The notes: a model not told the origin generated them from the letters alone. DNA of 64,000 nt from Cylindrospermum sp. NIES-4074 (GCA_003994795.1 AP018269.1:3001484-3065483), one strand, 5' to 3'. Numbered from the stretch's first letter, positions 8,545-18,401 are shown. Program-made: numbers and translations.

Positions 8545-9660
8545 TTAAGAGCATCGCTGATATCTCATTCCGGGGAGTTGGGAAACTAAACCCATGAGTT
8601 CTAACTGTAATAAATTGCTGGAAACTGAACCAGCAGACATATTTGTTTGTTGAACAATCGTATCAAAAGGTAAGGCATCTAGTGTTAACGCATTCATTAC
8701 CTGTTGCAATTCTGACGATAAATTAGGCATAGGTGCAGACTCAACTAATCGCGGTTCTATATCAAGTTGGGGTATTGCTCCCAGCATTTTTAATAGTTCA
8801 CCGAGTTCTGGGAGAATTAAAGAAGCACCTTGACACAGTAACTTTAAACATCCTTGAGATGGGTAATCGTCCACTCTACCAGGCAATGCATAGACATCTC
8901 TTCCGAATTCATTTGCATAGGTAGCAGTTATGAGCGCACCTGATTTGATTGGCGCTTCTATCACCAATACAGCGCGACTTAAACCTGCAATAATCCGATT
9001 TCGGCGGGGAAAGTGGGTGCGATTGGGTGGGGTTTTGGCAGGATATTCACTCAACACTAACCCAGCAGTCAAAATCTGTTTGTATAAATCCCGGTTTTTA
9101 TGTGGATAAATGACATCTACACCTGTACCCAAAACAGCTAGGGTGCGTCCTCCCGCTTTCATCGCGGCAAAGTGACTTTCAGTATCAATTCCCTCTGCCA
9201 TGCCAGAAACCACTGTAAAGCCATTTTTAGCTAAGGCGGTGCTAATTTGGCGAGTCCAACGCAGACCATATTCTGTGGGTTGTCTTGTGCCTACAATGCC
9301 CACTAGGGGCTTTTGACCAGAATTTTCTGGCAAATCAACCTCACCCCGATAATACAGAACTGGGGGTAGACTGGGGGTTTCCCGCAGTAATTGGGGATAA
9401 TCTGCATCTGCTGGCGTCCAAAAATGGGGGTTTTCTTGCTGGTGCTGGCTGAGTAGTTGTGCTGGTTGCAAACGCGATCGCTGTTGTACCACTTTTTCCA
9501 ATGTCTGAAAGCCAAACCCCTCAATACCTCGCAACTCTGCGGCACTGGCTTTCCAAGCTGTTCCTAGATTCCCAAAACGTTCTATTAACCGTTGCAGCAA
9601 TACTGGCCCAATCCCGGAAATTTGTGACCAAGCTAACCAGTAGGCACGTTCCTCTAGCAC
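8545..9660 (-). CDS. dprA: DNA-processing protein DprA
   Basis: A 371-residue protein with the three DprA parts. An N-terminal helical (SAM/HhH-like) domain contains ISGIGPVLLQRL. The Rossmann-like core carries GIVGTRQPTEYG, VSGMAEGID and the signature FPRRNRIIAGLS with the following SGALITA. A C-terminal winged helix covers about residues 305-371. DprA loads RecA onto incoming single-stranded DNA during natural transformation, which fits the competence of many cyanobacteria. The length is typical. It stands alone, with repeats on both sides. Confidence 0.95.
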   Translation of the reverse strand: MLEERAYWLAWSQISGIGPVLLQRLIERFGNLGTAWKASAAELRGIEGFGFQTLEKVVQQRSRLQPAQLLSQHQQENPHFWTPADADYPQLLRETPSLPPVLYYRGEVDLPENSGQKPLVGIVGTRQPTEYGLRWTRQISTALAKNGFTVVSGMAEGIDTESHFAAMKAGGRTLAVLGTGVDVIYPHKNRDLYKQILTAGLVLSEYPAKTPPNRTHFPRRNRIIAGLSRAVLVIEAPIKSGALITATYANEFGRDVYALPGRVDDYPSQGCLKLLCQGASLILPELGELLKMLGAIPQLDIEPRLVESAPMPNLSSELQQVMNALTLDALPFDTIVQQTNMSAGSVSSNLLQLELMGLVSQLPGMRYQRCS

Positions 9661-10024
9661 TATTTCATCCTCACACTACACCCTATACTCAGCCCTAACG
9701 ACTAGAAGTTACGCGCCAGTTGCTAACCTTTTCCTGAAAGAGAAAGAGTACAAGTCGAGTATTGCCGACGCTACTTGCTTGGCTACACAAACAAAGTCTG
9801 CTTGGTATTGTTGCCTCATCGTATCAACTGCAACTTCGCGATCGCCTCTTGACAGCAAATGAAACAATTTTTTTAACCTAAAATATTTAAGAATTATTGT
9901 AGGCTGTGAAGGTATGAAATAGTTTTGTAATGTGTTCACTGGTGGTTACAAAGACTGGGTAGAAATCAATGTTTCTCAATCAGCGGCTTGTAGCTAGCAC
10001 TATTTTGGAAACTTTTAATTGCTT
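9661..10024. other. Intergenic region with fragments of dispersed repeats
   Basis: The gap between dprA and the divergent haemagglutinin-CHAT gene contains GCGCCAGTTGCTA at 9716-9728 and a GCTTGGCTACACAAACAAAG copy ending at 9796. Both are shared with repeat clusters near 46,620-46,670 and 47,696. No convincing gene is present. Confidence 0.5.
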
Positions 10025-13000
10025 ATGACTTTTGTAGCTAAGAAGATTAATAATTTATTGTTATTGCTCGTAGTTAGTGCGATCGCTCAAATTCTAGCAG
10101 GAATCGCCCCAACCCAAGCCCAGTCAATCACCCCAGCCGCAGACGGGACAAACACACTAGTCACCCCCAACGGCAACCAACTCAACATCAACGGCGGTTC
10201 AGTATCACAAGATGGCGCAAACCTCTACCACAGCTTCCAAAAATTTAATTTAAACGCCGACCAAATCGCCAACTTCCAATCTAACCCCAATATCCAGAAT
10301 ATATTGGGGCGGGTTGTTGGTGGTGACGCCTCATTGATAAACGGTTTAATTCAAGTCACAGGGGGGAATTCCAACTTATTTTTAGTTAACCCCGCAGGCA
10401 TCATATTTGGCCCCAACTCCCAATTAAACGTACCTGCATCCTTCACCGCGACCACAGCCAACAGCATTGGGTTTGGTAATAATTTGTGGTTTAATGCGAT
10501 CGGCACAAACAATTACGCTGCCTTAGTCGGAGAACCGAGTAACTTCGTCTTTAACCTCAGTCAACCAGGAAGCATCATCAATGCCGGTTCTCTGCAAGTA
10601 GCAACCGGACAAAACCTCACCTTACTCGGTGGGAATGTCATCAACACAGGAACCCTAACAGCACCACAGGGAAATATCACCATTGCCGCCGTACCAGGGT
10701 CAAGTTTAGTACGGATATCGCAACCAGGAAACCTACTCAGCTTAGAAATTGACCCCAACGCCGCTACTTCAGGAATTAACCCCCTCACCCTACCGCAGTT
10801 GTTAACTGGAAGCAGTGCAAACATCGCCACCGGACTAACAGTTAATAGTACAGGCGAGGTAAAACTAGCCAGTTCCGGCGCGAGTGTAGCCAGCAATGGG
10901 GGAGTAGCCGTTGCTTCCGGTAATTTTGATGTTTCCGGTCAAACAGGCGGCAAAGTCAATATTTTCGGCAACAAAGTAGACGTAATCAACAGTAACATCA
11001 ACGCTTCTGGCATCAATGGCGGCGGTACTGTCTTAATTGGTGGAGATTATCAAGGTAAAGGCACAGTACCAAATGCTCAATTTACCTCAGTAGATAAAGA
11101 CAGTCAAATTAACGCCGATGCCCTAACCAATGGAAATGGCGGTAAAGTCATAATTTGGGCAGATGGGAAAACACAGTTTGATGGCAATATCACAGCCAGA
11201 GGTGGTACTCAAAGCGGCAACGGCGGATTTGTAGAAGTTTCCGGGAAACAGACCCTAAAATATAACGGGTTAGTAGACTTACTAGCAGCTAACGGACAAA
11301 CAGGAAACCTGCTGCTAGACCCAGCCACATTTACCATAGCCAATACTGGTGGAGATATCACCCCAGCCGCAGTAGTTCGTCAATGGAATGCAGCCAAAAC
11401 AACCTATACAGCCGACACCTCCCTCACCGTCACCGATGCTGTAGCTGGGAATAGTGGTTTCAGCCTGACTTTAGATGCACCCACAATTAACTTAGATGCA
11501 CCTATTACTAACGCTGATACAGGTCAGCTTCTTGGTACAGCCAATACGGTGAATGTTGGTGCTAATGGCTTGATTCAAAATGGTGTTGATGTCGCTGCGG
11601 CTGGTGCAAATGTCAATCTAGCGGGAGCAACTTACATTCTCACACAGCAAATAGAGATTAATAAATCTCTGACTGTGACTGGTGCGAATAATACTACTGT
11701 TAGCGGCAACAGTGCCGTCCGTGTCTTCGATATTTCTGGAACTGACACCAACGTCACACTAGACGGTTTAACTATTAGCAAAGGCTATGTTGTTGGCAAT
11801 GGTGGGGGCATTCAAGTGGGAAATGGCAGCACGCTGAACCTCACCAACAGCATTCTTTCTGGTAACTCGGTAACAAACTTCGGTGGCGGTCTCTATAACC
11901 AGGGCACCGTAACAGTCATCAAAAGCACTATTGAAGGCAACTCAGCATCATTAGGCGGCGGCCTCGCTAACCAGGGCACACTTACAGTTAGCGACAGCAC
12001 CATTGAAGGCAACTCAGCAACATTAGGCGGTGGCCTTTTCAATAATGGCGCAGCCACAGTCACTGACAGCAGCCTTGCTGACAATAAGGCAATAAACAAC
12101 GGCGGTGGCATCTACAACAATGGCAGCGTTACAGTCAGCAACAGTACCCTTTCTGGCAACTCGGCAACAGTCGGCGGTGGTATCTACAACAGCTTTGGTA
12201 CTCTCAGTCTTGACCAAAATTCCAGCATTACAGGCGGTGATACAGGGTTAGCTGTAGATGGTAAAACTGGTTCAATTACTCTAGATAACGTCACTTTTTC
12301 TGGTCAAACTGGCGACTATATTACCCTGCTGAATAGCGCAATCGAAGGACAAGAAATCGATGCAACTACTGTCACTTTTGAAAATTCAACTGGTGCAACA
12401 GCAACATTGTCTCAACTGTTTGCCATAGAAGATAAAATTACTCATGGCGTTGATGATTCAACACTTGGTTTAATTCGCGTCAATGCTAATAATATATATG
12501 TGACTCCCAACAGTGGCAGCATTCAAAGAGGTGTAGATATAGCCACCGCAGGAAATACCATCAATGTGGCAACAGGAACTTACACCGAGTCAATAAACAT
12601 TAGTAAATCTGTTAATCTCATCTTTGATGGAGATGGAACTACACTAACAGGTGATTTAACAACAACAGCAGACGATACTATTGGACTCTCTGGAATTTTA
12701 ACAGCCAATGATATCGACTTCAGTGATTCCATAAACTTACTAAACAACGTTACACTCACTGGAAATAATATTATCTTTAACAGCACAGTAGATGGTGATA
12801 GTAATCTCACAGCCGATGCTGTTGATGGCAATCTTACCTTTGCAGGTGCAGTAGGAGATAGTACAGCTTTAGGGGATTTGATAGCTAACAGCACTGGTAC
12901 AACTTTATTTAATACAGTTAAAGCTGCTAGTTTAACTACCAATGCAGGTGGTACAATTCAACTTAATGGCAACATCACCACCACAGGCAATCAAATTTAT

Positions 13001-15223
13001 AATGATGCCGTCACCCTTGCTAATAATCCAATATTAACTGGAAATAGTATTATCTTTAACAGCACAGTAGATGGTGATAGTAATCTCACAGCCGATGCTG
13101 TTGATGGCAATCTTACCTTTGCAGGTGCGGTAGGAGATAGTACAGCTTTAGGAGATTTAAACACTAAAAGTAATGGTTTTACTGAGTTTGAAAGTATAGT
13201 TGATGCTGCTAGTTTAACTATTGATTCTGGTGACACAATTCAATTAAACGGTGATGTTACTGCTAGCAATGGCTCAGTTGACCTGCTAGCAAATCAGAAT
13301 ATTACTACTAGCAATATCTCCACAAATGGAGGAGATATTAGTATTACTAGCCTTCAGGGAAGTATTACAACTGGTGAGTTAAATTCTAATCTTGATGGAG
13401 ATGACAATGCTGGTAATATTTCACTTGATAACAGCGCTGGGGATAATGATATTGTAGTGACATTAATCAATGCTCAAGGTGGAACCAACGGCACAGGTGG
13501 AAATGTAGATATCACCACTAAACGCAATTTCCGAGCGACAAATACCTTCACGGATAGCAATGGGATTAATGCTAGTATTTCCACATCTGGGGGTTCTGGA
13601 GGTGGCGATATCACTATCAATCATGGTGGTGAAAGCTTTGTGGTAGGTGATGCCTCAACTAATGGTACTGCTGGAAGTATTGTTAGTAGCTCTACTAACA
13701 ACATTTCACCTAATCAGTTGTTCACGGAAGATTTCACAGAAGACAATATTCAAATAAATTTTCTCTCAGATATCACTACTAGTGAAATAGTATCGGCGTT
13801 ATCTACAGATACTCTCAATGAAGAAGTAGAGCCAACAGAAACACAAGAAGAGGAGATACAAGAAGATGAAGAAGAAACTACAACCGATGATATAGAAGTA
13901 ACATCTGCCGATAATACTCAATCAGCTACAGCCGAAAGTGAAGCTATTGACGAATCAGAGGAGAGCAACACCCAAGAATTTGCTTCATTTTTGGAACTAC
14001 CCCCAGGTGCAACTTCTGCCAAAACAGAAGATTCACAAACAGTTCTCCGCAATGTTGAGTCAGAGACAGGGGTTAAATCAGCGATTATTTATGTCAATTT
14101 TGCACCAGAAAAATTGACACCCCGTTCCGGGAGCTTGTTGAAGATAGCACAGGATAGCGATATCCTGCGCGTGGGTATCGTCACAGGAAACGTGCTACCT
14201 ATCTACAAGCCAGTATCAGGTGCGACTAGAGCCAAGGTGATGGCTGCATTTCGAGAATTAAAATCAGAAATTACAGACCGTGAAAAAACCAGTAGCAGCA
14301 AATATTTAACCAGTTCCCAGAAGCTTTATCAATGGCTGATAGCACCACAGGAAGCGGAGTTACAGAAACAAGGCATCACTAATTTGATGTTTGTCATGGA
14401 TGAAGGATTGCGATCGCTCCCCATAGCCGCTCTCCATGATGGTAAACAATTTCTGATCGAAAAGTACAGTGTCGCTCTCCTACCGAGTTTCAGCCTCACA
14501 GACACCACCTATAAAGGACTCAAAGATGCTCAAGTTTTAGCAATGGGAGCGGAAAAATTTACCCCAGAACAACAACAAACAGAATTACAAGCTGTACCCC
14601 TAGAAATTCCCACCATCATCAAGAAACTCAAACGGGGTAAATACTTCCTCAACCAAGACTTTACCCTCGCTAATTTGAAAGCACAACGTGCTACCACACC
14701 ATATAAAATCATTCACTTAGCCACCCATGCGGACTTTCCCAGTCAAGCAAATGGAGGTAAAAGTAAATCATATATTCAGTTGTATGACAGCAAATTACAG
14801 CTAAATCAAATAGAGCAATTGGGGTGGAAAAATCCCCCAGTGGAGTTATTGGTGTTAAGTGCTTGTAAATCTGCTGTAGGTGATGAACAGGCAGAATTAG
14901 GTTTTGCGGGGTTAGCTGTTAAGAGTGGTGTCAAGTCAGCAATAGCGAGTTTGTGGTATGTGTCAGATCCGGCAACATTGGGGTTAATGACTGAACTTTA
15001 TAGTAACTTAACTGCTGCTAGGATTAAAGCAGAGGCATTGCAACAAGCGCAATTAGCAATGCTCAAAGGTAAAGTGCGAATCGAAGGAAATCAGTTTATT
15101 GGCTCTCAAGGTAGCATTCAACTATCATCTGAACAGGCTGAATATTTGCAGAACAACATTCAAGGAAAGCTATCTCATCCCTTTTATTGGGCAGCTTTTA
15201 CTATTATTGGTAGCCCTTGGTAA
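10025..15223 (+). CDS. Secreted filamentous-haemagglutinin / beta-helix protein with C-terminal CHAT protease domain
   Basis: A 1,732-residue protein. A signal peptide covers about residues 1-33 (hydrophobic core, APTQAQ end). A two-partner-secretion domain follows to about 290, with the NPAGIIFGPNSQLNV motif. A long parallel-beta-helix part holds GGGLYNQGT-type polymorphic repeats (about 580-725) and a 93-residue in-frame duplication. An acidic linker (about 1270-1320, runs of E, D and T) leads to a C-terminal CHAT domain with H1568 (LATHADF) and C1614 (LSACKSA). CHAT is a caspase-like clan CD peptidase fold. The N-terminus says the protein is exported through an Omp85-type partner, yet no partner gene is adjacent. 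ATG 10025 is preferred to the TTG six bases earlier. It is probably a surface or outer-membrane-associated processing enzyme; the substrate is unknown. Confidence 0.9.
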   Translation: MTFVAKKINNLLLLLVVSAIAQILAGIAPTQAQSITPAADGTNTLVTPNGNQLNINGGSVSQDGANLYHSFQKFNLNADQIANFQSNPNIQNILGRVVGGDASLINGLIQVTGGNSNLFLVNPAGIIFGPNSQLNVPASFTATTANSIGFGNNLWFNAIGTNNYAALVGEPSNFVFNLSQPGSIINAGSLQVATGQNLTLLGGNVINTGTLTAPQGNITIAAVPGSSLVRISQPGNLLSLEIDPNAATSGINPLTLPQLLTGSSANIATGLTVNSTGEVKLASSGASVASNGGVAVASGNFDVSGQTGGKVNIFGNKVDVINSNINASGINGGGTVLIGGDYQGKGTVPNAQFTSVDKDSQINADALTNGNGGKVIIWADGKTQFDGNITARGGTQSGNGGFVEVSGKQTLKYNGLVDLLAANGQTGNLLLDPATFTIANTGGDITPAAVVRQWNAAKTTYTADTSLTVTDAVAGNSGFSLTLDAPTINLDAPITNADTGQLLGTANTVNVGANGLIQNGVDVAAAGANVNLAGATYILTQQIEINKSLTVTGANNTTVSGNSAVRVFDISGTDTNVTLDGLTISKGYVVGNGGGIQVGNGSTLNLTNSILSGNSVTNFGGGLYNQGTVTVIKSTIEGNSASLGGGLANQGTLTVSDSTIEGNSATLGGGLFNNGAATVTDSSLADNKAINNGGGIYNNGSVTVSNSTLSGNSATVGGGIYNSFGTLSLDQNSSITGGDTGLAVDGKTGSITLDNVTFSGQTGDYITLLNSAIEGQEIDATTVTFENSTGATATLSQLFAIEDKITHGVDDSTLGLIRVNANNIYVTPNSGSIQRGVDIATAGNTINVATGTYTESINISKSVNLIFDGDGTTLTGDLTTTADDTIGLSGILTANDIDFSDSINLLNNVTLTGNNIIFNSTVDGDSNLTADAVDGNLTFAGAVGDSTALGDLIANSTGTTLFNTVKAASLTTNAGGTIQLNGNITTTGNQIYNDAVTLANNPILTGNSIIFNSTVDGDSNLTADAVDGNLTFAGAVGDSTALGDLNTKSNGFTEFESIVDAASLTIDSGDTIQLNGDVTASNGSVDLLANQNITTSNISTNGGDISITSLQGSITTGELNSNLDGDDNAGNISLDNSAGDNDIVVTLINAQGGTNGTGGNVDITTKRNFRATNTFTDSNGINASISTSGGSGGGDITINHGGESFVVGDASTNGTAGSIVSSSTNNISPNQLFTEDFTEDNIQINFLSDITTSEIVSALSTDTLNEEVEPTETQEEEIQEDEEETTTDDIEVTSADNTQSATAESEAIDESEESNTQEFASFLELPPGATSAKTEDSQTVLRNVESETGVKSAIIYVNFAPEKLTPRSGSLLKIAQDSDILRVGIVTGNVLPIYKPVSGATRAKVMAAFRELKSEITDREKTSSSKYLTSSQKLYQWLIAPQEAELQKQGITNLMFVMDEGLRSLPIAALHDGKQFLIEKYSVALLPSFSLTDTTYKGLKDAQVLAMGAEKFTPEQQQTELQAVPLEIPTIIKKLKRGKYFLNQDFTLANLKAQRATTPYKIIHLATHADFPSQANGGKSKSYIQLYDSKLQLNQIEQLGWKNPPVELLVLSACKSAVGDEQAELGFAGLAVKSGVKSAIASLWYVSDPATLGLMTELYSNLTAARIKAEALQQAQLAMLKGKVRIEGNQFIGSQGSIQLSSEQAEYLQNNIQGKLSHPFYWAAFTIIGSPW
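12758..13158 (+). repeat. Two near-identical 120-bp segments inside the haemagglutinin gene
   Basis: The segment beginning at 12758 recurs at 13037 with only a few base changes over about 120 bp. The offset is 279 bp, exactly 93 codons, so the reading frame is kept. It encodes repeated rungs of the beta-helix and points to recent expansion by recombination or slippage. Confidence 0.85.
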
Positions 15224-15361
15224 ACAAAGTTAAGGTTGTATTTCTTACAAAGAAGGCAGGAGGCAGAGGGCAGGAGGCAGGAGGGAAGAAGGATGAATTA
15301 AAACTTTAGTTCAGGGTCTAAAACCCAGTTTAAAAGAGGAATTGTATCGAGACGCATAGCG

Positions 15362-15564
15362 CGAGATACAAAGCATCCTTATATCTCGTTAAGAGTCTCT
15401 GGCTCTTAATGCTATTACAGAGGCTCTGCCTCTGCTATTATTGAAGGCAGAGCCTTCTAGAATTCATTCCCATACAGAGTATGGGAACGAGAAGAAAGAT
15501 TTTTCAGGATATTTAGTCATCTTGAGATGACTTTTGTTATTAGCAAGGAACTTAAGTTCCTTGC
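15362..15564. repeat. Cluster of seven consecutive short palindromes
   Basis: Seven separate hairpins lie head to tail: 15362-15388 (CGAGATA arms), 15391-15407 (AAGAG arms), 15418-15434 (CAGAGG arms), 15443-15457 (GAAGGC arms), 15467-15487 (TTCCCATAC arms, 3-nt loop), 15516-15531 (GTCATCT arms) and 15543-15564 (a perfect 22-nt palindrome). They differ in sequence, so this is not a tandem array but a mosaic of palindromic elements. Confidence 0.75.
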
Positions 15565-15694
15565 GGGACATGATTTTTACGTTAAGTTGAAAACAATGAG
15601 CATTGCTGTGCCCTATGTGTCGTATCCAACCGATAACTGGCATAATAAATTTCTTACAAAAGTCCTAATCTAGGATGATGAATCCCAATAAATC

Positions 15695-15724
15695 ATCTGT
15701 GTTTATCTGTGTTCATCTGTGGTT
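15695..15724. repeat. ATCTGTG triple repeat, copy 2 of 3
   Basis: Same pattern and orientation as 6925-6954, differing at one or two bases. Confidence 0.6.
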
Positions 15725-15774
15725 TAATATTCATAAGATTGACTTTCGTAAGAGGTCAAACATTAGCAAGTCTG

Positions 15775-16251
15775 CTATCTAATTGGCTTAACAGGTAACG
15801 AACGAATATCTACAGGAATTTTCACCTTTGGTTGTTGTTGAAAATACTCACGAGAATAGTAATTTTGCCTGCCACTATTATCTACAAACTGAGTGTAACC
15901 TTGCAACATTATTTCCTTGCCACCATAACTAAAAGTTAATAAAGAATTGGCAAAACCTTTTTTATAGTTGGTCGTTGCATAGGTATGATTAGTATCTTGG
16001 ACATTGACACCATAGGTTACTAATGGGGCAGTTCCCCAATCACAGTCAGTAGGCTGACATTGGCCAAATACTTGAATTTTGAGGTTATTACCACCAGCAG
16101 ACGTAATTACCAAGCGAGTAACGCCGCGAGTTTCAGGATTTTTGTTAACCCAAGTACCCACAAAATCAGCAGGTGCAGCCACAGCAGGATTAACTAAAGC
16201 AGCGGCTAAAGCTACACTAGAAGCAGCAAGAGTTAAAGAACGTTTCAACAT
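15775..16251 (-). CDS. Small secreted protein of unknown function
   Basis: A 158-residue protein with a clear signal peptide (MLKRSLTLAASSVALAAALV, cleavage probably after AVAA near residue 26). The mature part is beta-rich, with FVGTWVNKNPETRGVTRLVI near its start, a pattern seen in lipocalin-like or similar small barrels, and two cysteines close together (CQPTDC) that may pair. No catalytic site is seen. It lies 37 nt downstream of the other secreted protein on the same strand, so the two may share a message. Confidence 0.7.
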   Translation of the reverse strand: MLKRSLTLAASSVALAAALVNPAVAAPADFVGTWVNKNPETRGVTRLVITSAGGNNLKIQVFGQCQPTDCDWGTAPLVTYGVNVQDTNHTYATTNYKKGFANSLLTFSYGGKEIMLQGYTQFVDNSGRQNYYSREYFQQQPKVKIPVDIRSLPVKPIR

Positions 16252-16288
16252 TTGATTTACACTCCATTAATTATTAGATAAAAATCTC

Positions 16289-17080
16289 TTAACGCCATTT
16301 TTCACTCCAAGCGCCTGTGACATCAAAACCACCAGCAACAGGAGTTAATTTTAAGGAACCGTAACCAAAAGTGTTGCAAATTGACCCGAAACCAGCAGCG
16401 CAAAGATCACCAGCACCGTAACCATTAAAAGCACGGGTTCCTAGATGGGAATATGTGGAACCTCCCCAGTTACCATTACCAAACCAAGTGGTATTTTTGG
16501 GGCCGACACGGAGAACACAACGCAAACCATCGCCTCGGCGACTTCCTGCTAGGTCAGAAACTTTATATTCGTCCAAATATCTACCACAAGTCTGTGGTCT
16601 GGCTAAAGGATTGTAATTAGTAGCTTTGACTAATTGCCATTCTTCATTCCATGCGCCAGTGACACGAATTGTTGATGAACTGAGGATTTCTACTTTGAGA
16701 TTTCCGGGAAAATTATTGTTGATATTTTCGCCATTACCATGAATATCGGAGGCGAAACCAACAATTTTAGAACCTCGATAAATTGCCTGCCCCAAGTGGC
16801 GATAAGTTGCACCACCCCAATTGCCTTCGCCATACCATGCTAATCGAGGAATGGTGTTTCCGGGTCTACCTTCACTAAATTTAACGCAGCGAATCCCGAA
16901 GCCTGCACGTTTATCTAGAGGTTTAACAACGTAGGTCTGAACATGAGGGCCACAGCTAAAGTTTGGTGCTTGAACTAGTTGTAGATTTTGTAATTTTGGT
17001 ATTTGGGCAAAGGCAGTAGTTGCAGCAGATAGGGCAACTATGCTACCAATTACAAAAGATTTTGTTGCTAGGTGAAACAT
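16289..17080 (-). CDS. Secreted protein with two homologous halves
   Basis: A 263-residue protein with a signal peptide (FVIGSIVALSAATTAFAQ). The mature protein consists of two related repeats of about 105-115 residues. Both carry a C-G start, a G-x-R/L-C-V motif, W-[YF]-G-x-GNWGG-[AS]TY-x-HLG, and a V-TGAW-x-E-[KE]W end (NEEW and SEKW). The internal ATG at 17080 is chosen because it places the signal peptide at the N-terminus; the longer frame begins at 17131. No function is recognised. It probably forms an operon with the next secreted gene. Confidence 0.7.
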   Translation of the reverse strand: MFHLATKSFVIGSIVALSAATTAFAQIPKLQNLQLVQAPNFSCGPHVQTYVVKPLDKRAGFGIRCVKFSEGRPGNTIPRLAWYGEGNWGGATYRHLGQAIYRGSKIVGFASDIHGNGENINNNFPGNLKVEILSSSTIRVTGAWNEEWQLVKATNYNPLARPQTCGRYLDEYKVSDLAGSRRGDGLRCVLRVGPKNTTWFGNGNWGGSTYSHLGTRAFNGYGAGDLCAAGFGSICNTFGYGSLKLTPVAGGFDVTGAWSEKWR

Positions 17081-17160
17081 AATTATCTTACCTTGTAGTA
17101 AAGTTTGTGGAGGCGTTGTGAATGCCTTCACTACTTCTATAGGTAGGCTGATAATTTTTT

Positions 17161-18336
17161 ATGCACCCTCGACAAAGCATCATTGAAATATTTTCAACTT
17201 TTGTGCAATTTAGTGGCGATCGCTTCAGTAATTGGGCGATGGACTCTCAATTGCGTCGTAGTATCCAAAGTTGTCTCCACCGTACTCCACAAGAAACCTC
17301 TGAATCTTTTTGGACGCTATATTGGTATAAGTTTTGGCAGGTAACAGAAACTCAAACCCTGGCTAAATCACATCTCACTGCTTATTTACAAGAAACCTGC
17401 TATTGGATATCACAAAAAACAGTTGCTGGTTTTGCTAGTACACAGTATCAGCTATCAGATTGTTTTCAGATAGCTATTGCCCAAGTTGATAAAATCCTCA
17501 AAGGTTTTAACGCCAATCAAAGCTTTACCCTGAAAAACTACGCCAGCGCTATCTTTGGTAATGCTATCCGGGAAACTTTGCGCCAACGCCATGAGGTTGA
17601 TATCTGTACAGATTGGGGACTGTTGCGGAAAATCACTAAAAAGCGTTTGGTGGAGTCTTTGCAAAATGCCGGTTTGTCTGTAAGCGAAGTTAATGCTTAC
17701 ATCAACGCTTGGGATTGTTTTAAAATATTGTACGTCCCCACCACGACTGGTACATCTCGCCAACTTACACGCCCTGACGATCGCACTTGGGAAGCGATCG
17801 CACAAAGTTATAATTCCCAAACCGGTCAGCAGGTAAACTCCCAAACCCTAGAAAAGTGGCTGGTAAGTGCAGCAAAAGCTGTCCGCAAGTATCTTTATCC
17901 TGCCTTAGATTCTCTCAATACTCCCAAAGGCGCGGATGATTCATTGGAGTGGGTGGATAATCTACCGGGTTTAGAAACGGAATCTTTAGTTAATGAAATT
18001 ATTGCCCAAGAAGAAGCGCAAACGAGGAACTCACAGCAATCTGAGATTAATCAAGTGATAATTAAGGCGATCGCTCAATTAGAACCGCAATTACAGCAAA
18101 TTTTGCAACTATACTATGGTCAGGAGCTAACTCAAGACAAAATCGCCAAACAACTGCAAATGCAGCAATATACTGTCTCTCGACGACTGAAAAAAGCCCA
18201 GGAAACTTTACTCAGGTCTTTGGCTAACTGGAGTCAAGACAGTCTGCATATTTCCGTCACCTCAGACCTACTCAAAAGTATTAGTACAGTAATGGAGGAT
18301 TGGCTGAAAAATTACTACAGTCTATCTTCTAACTAG
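17161..18336 (+). CDS. Divergent sigma-70-family RNA polymerase sigma factor
   Basis: A 391-residue protein. The C-terminal region has a clear sigma region 4 helix-turn-helix: a LEPQLQQILQLYYGQELTQD segment, then KIAKQLQMQQYTVSRRLKKA at about residues 338-357. The N-terminal 300 residues are unlike standard region 2, although the FTLKNYASAIFGNAIRETLR part may correspond to it. It would direct polymerase to a limited gene set. The next gene, 65 nt downstream, encodes DUF1822. This sigma plus DUF1822 pairing is a recurring cyanobacterial arrangement, often near CHAT-domain genes, so it may control the haemagglutinin-CHAT gene. That link is inferred. Confidence 0.75.
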   Translation: MHPRQSIIEIFSTFVQFSGDRFSNWAMDSQLRRSIQSCLHRTPQETSESFWTLYWYKFWQVTETQTLAKSHLTAYLQETCYWISQKTVAGFASTQYQLSDCFQIAIAQVDKILKGFNANQSFTLKNYASAIFGNAIRETLRQRHEVDICTDWGLLRKITKKRLVESLQNAGLSVSEVNAYINAWDCFKILYVPTTTGTSRQLTRPDDRTWEAIAQSYNSQTGQQVNSQTLEKWLVSAAKAVRKYLYPALDSLNTPKGADDSLEWVDNLPGLETESLVNEIIAQEEAQTRNSQQSEINQVIIKAIAQLEPQLQQILQLYYGQELTQDKIAKQLQMQQYTVSRRLKKAQETLLRSLANWSQDSLHISVTSDLLKSISTVMEDWLKNYYSLSSN

Positions 18337-18401
18337 GCTATTGTGCTGGGGAATTTTTTCCCTGGTGAACCCCCAACCCAGAGTTCCCCATAGTACCTGT
18401 C

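Larger units (their letters stand above)
15224..15774. other. Repeat-filled intergenic region
   Basis: This 550-bp gap between convergent genes starts with a purine-rich GGCAGGAG run (15255-15285), continues with the palindrome cluster at 15362-15564 and ends with the ATCTGTG triple repeat at 15695-15724. No gene was seen. Confidence 0.6.

Noticed and set aside
9709-9939. 76-codon frame on the minus strand
   Set aside because: It is built from two dispersed repeats (GCGCCAGTTGCTA and GCTTGGCTACACAAACAAAG) that also occur in non-coding regions, and it has no recognisable product.
15362-15564. Possible CRISPR array
   Set aside because: The palindromes differ from each other and there are no equal-length spacers or cas genes.
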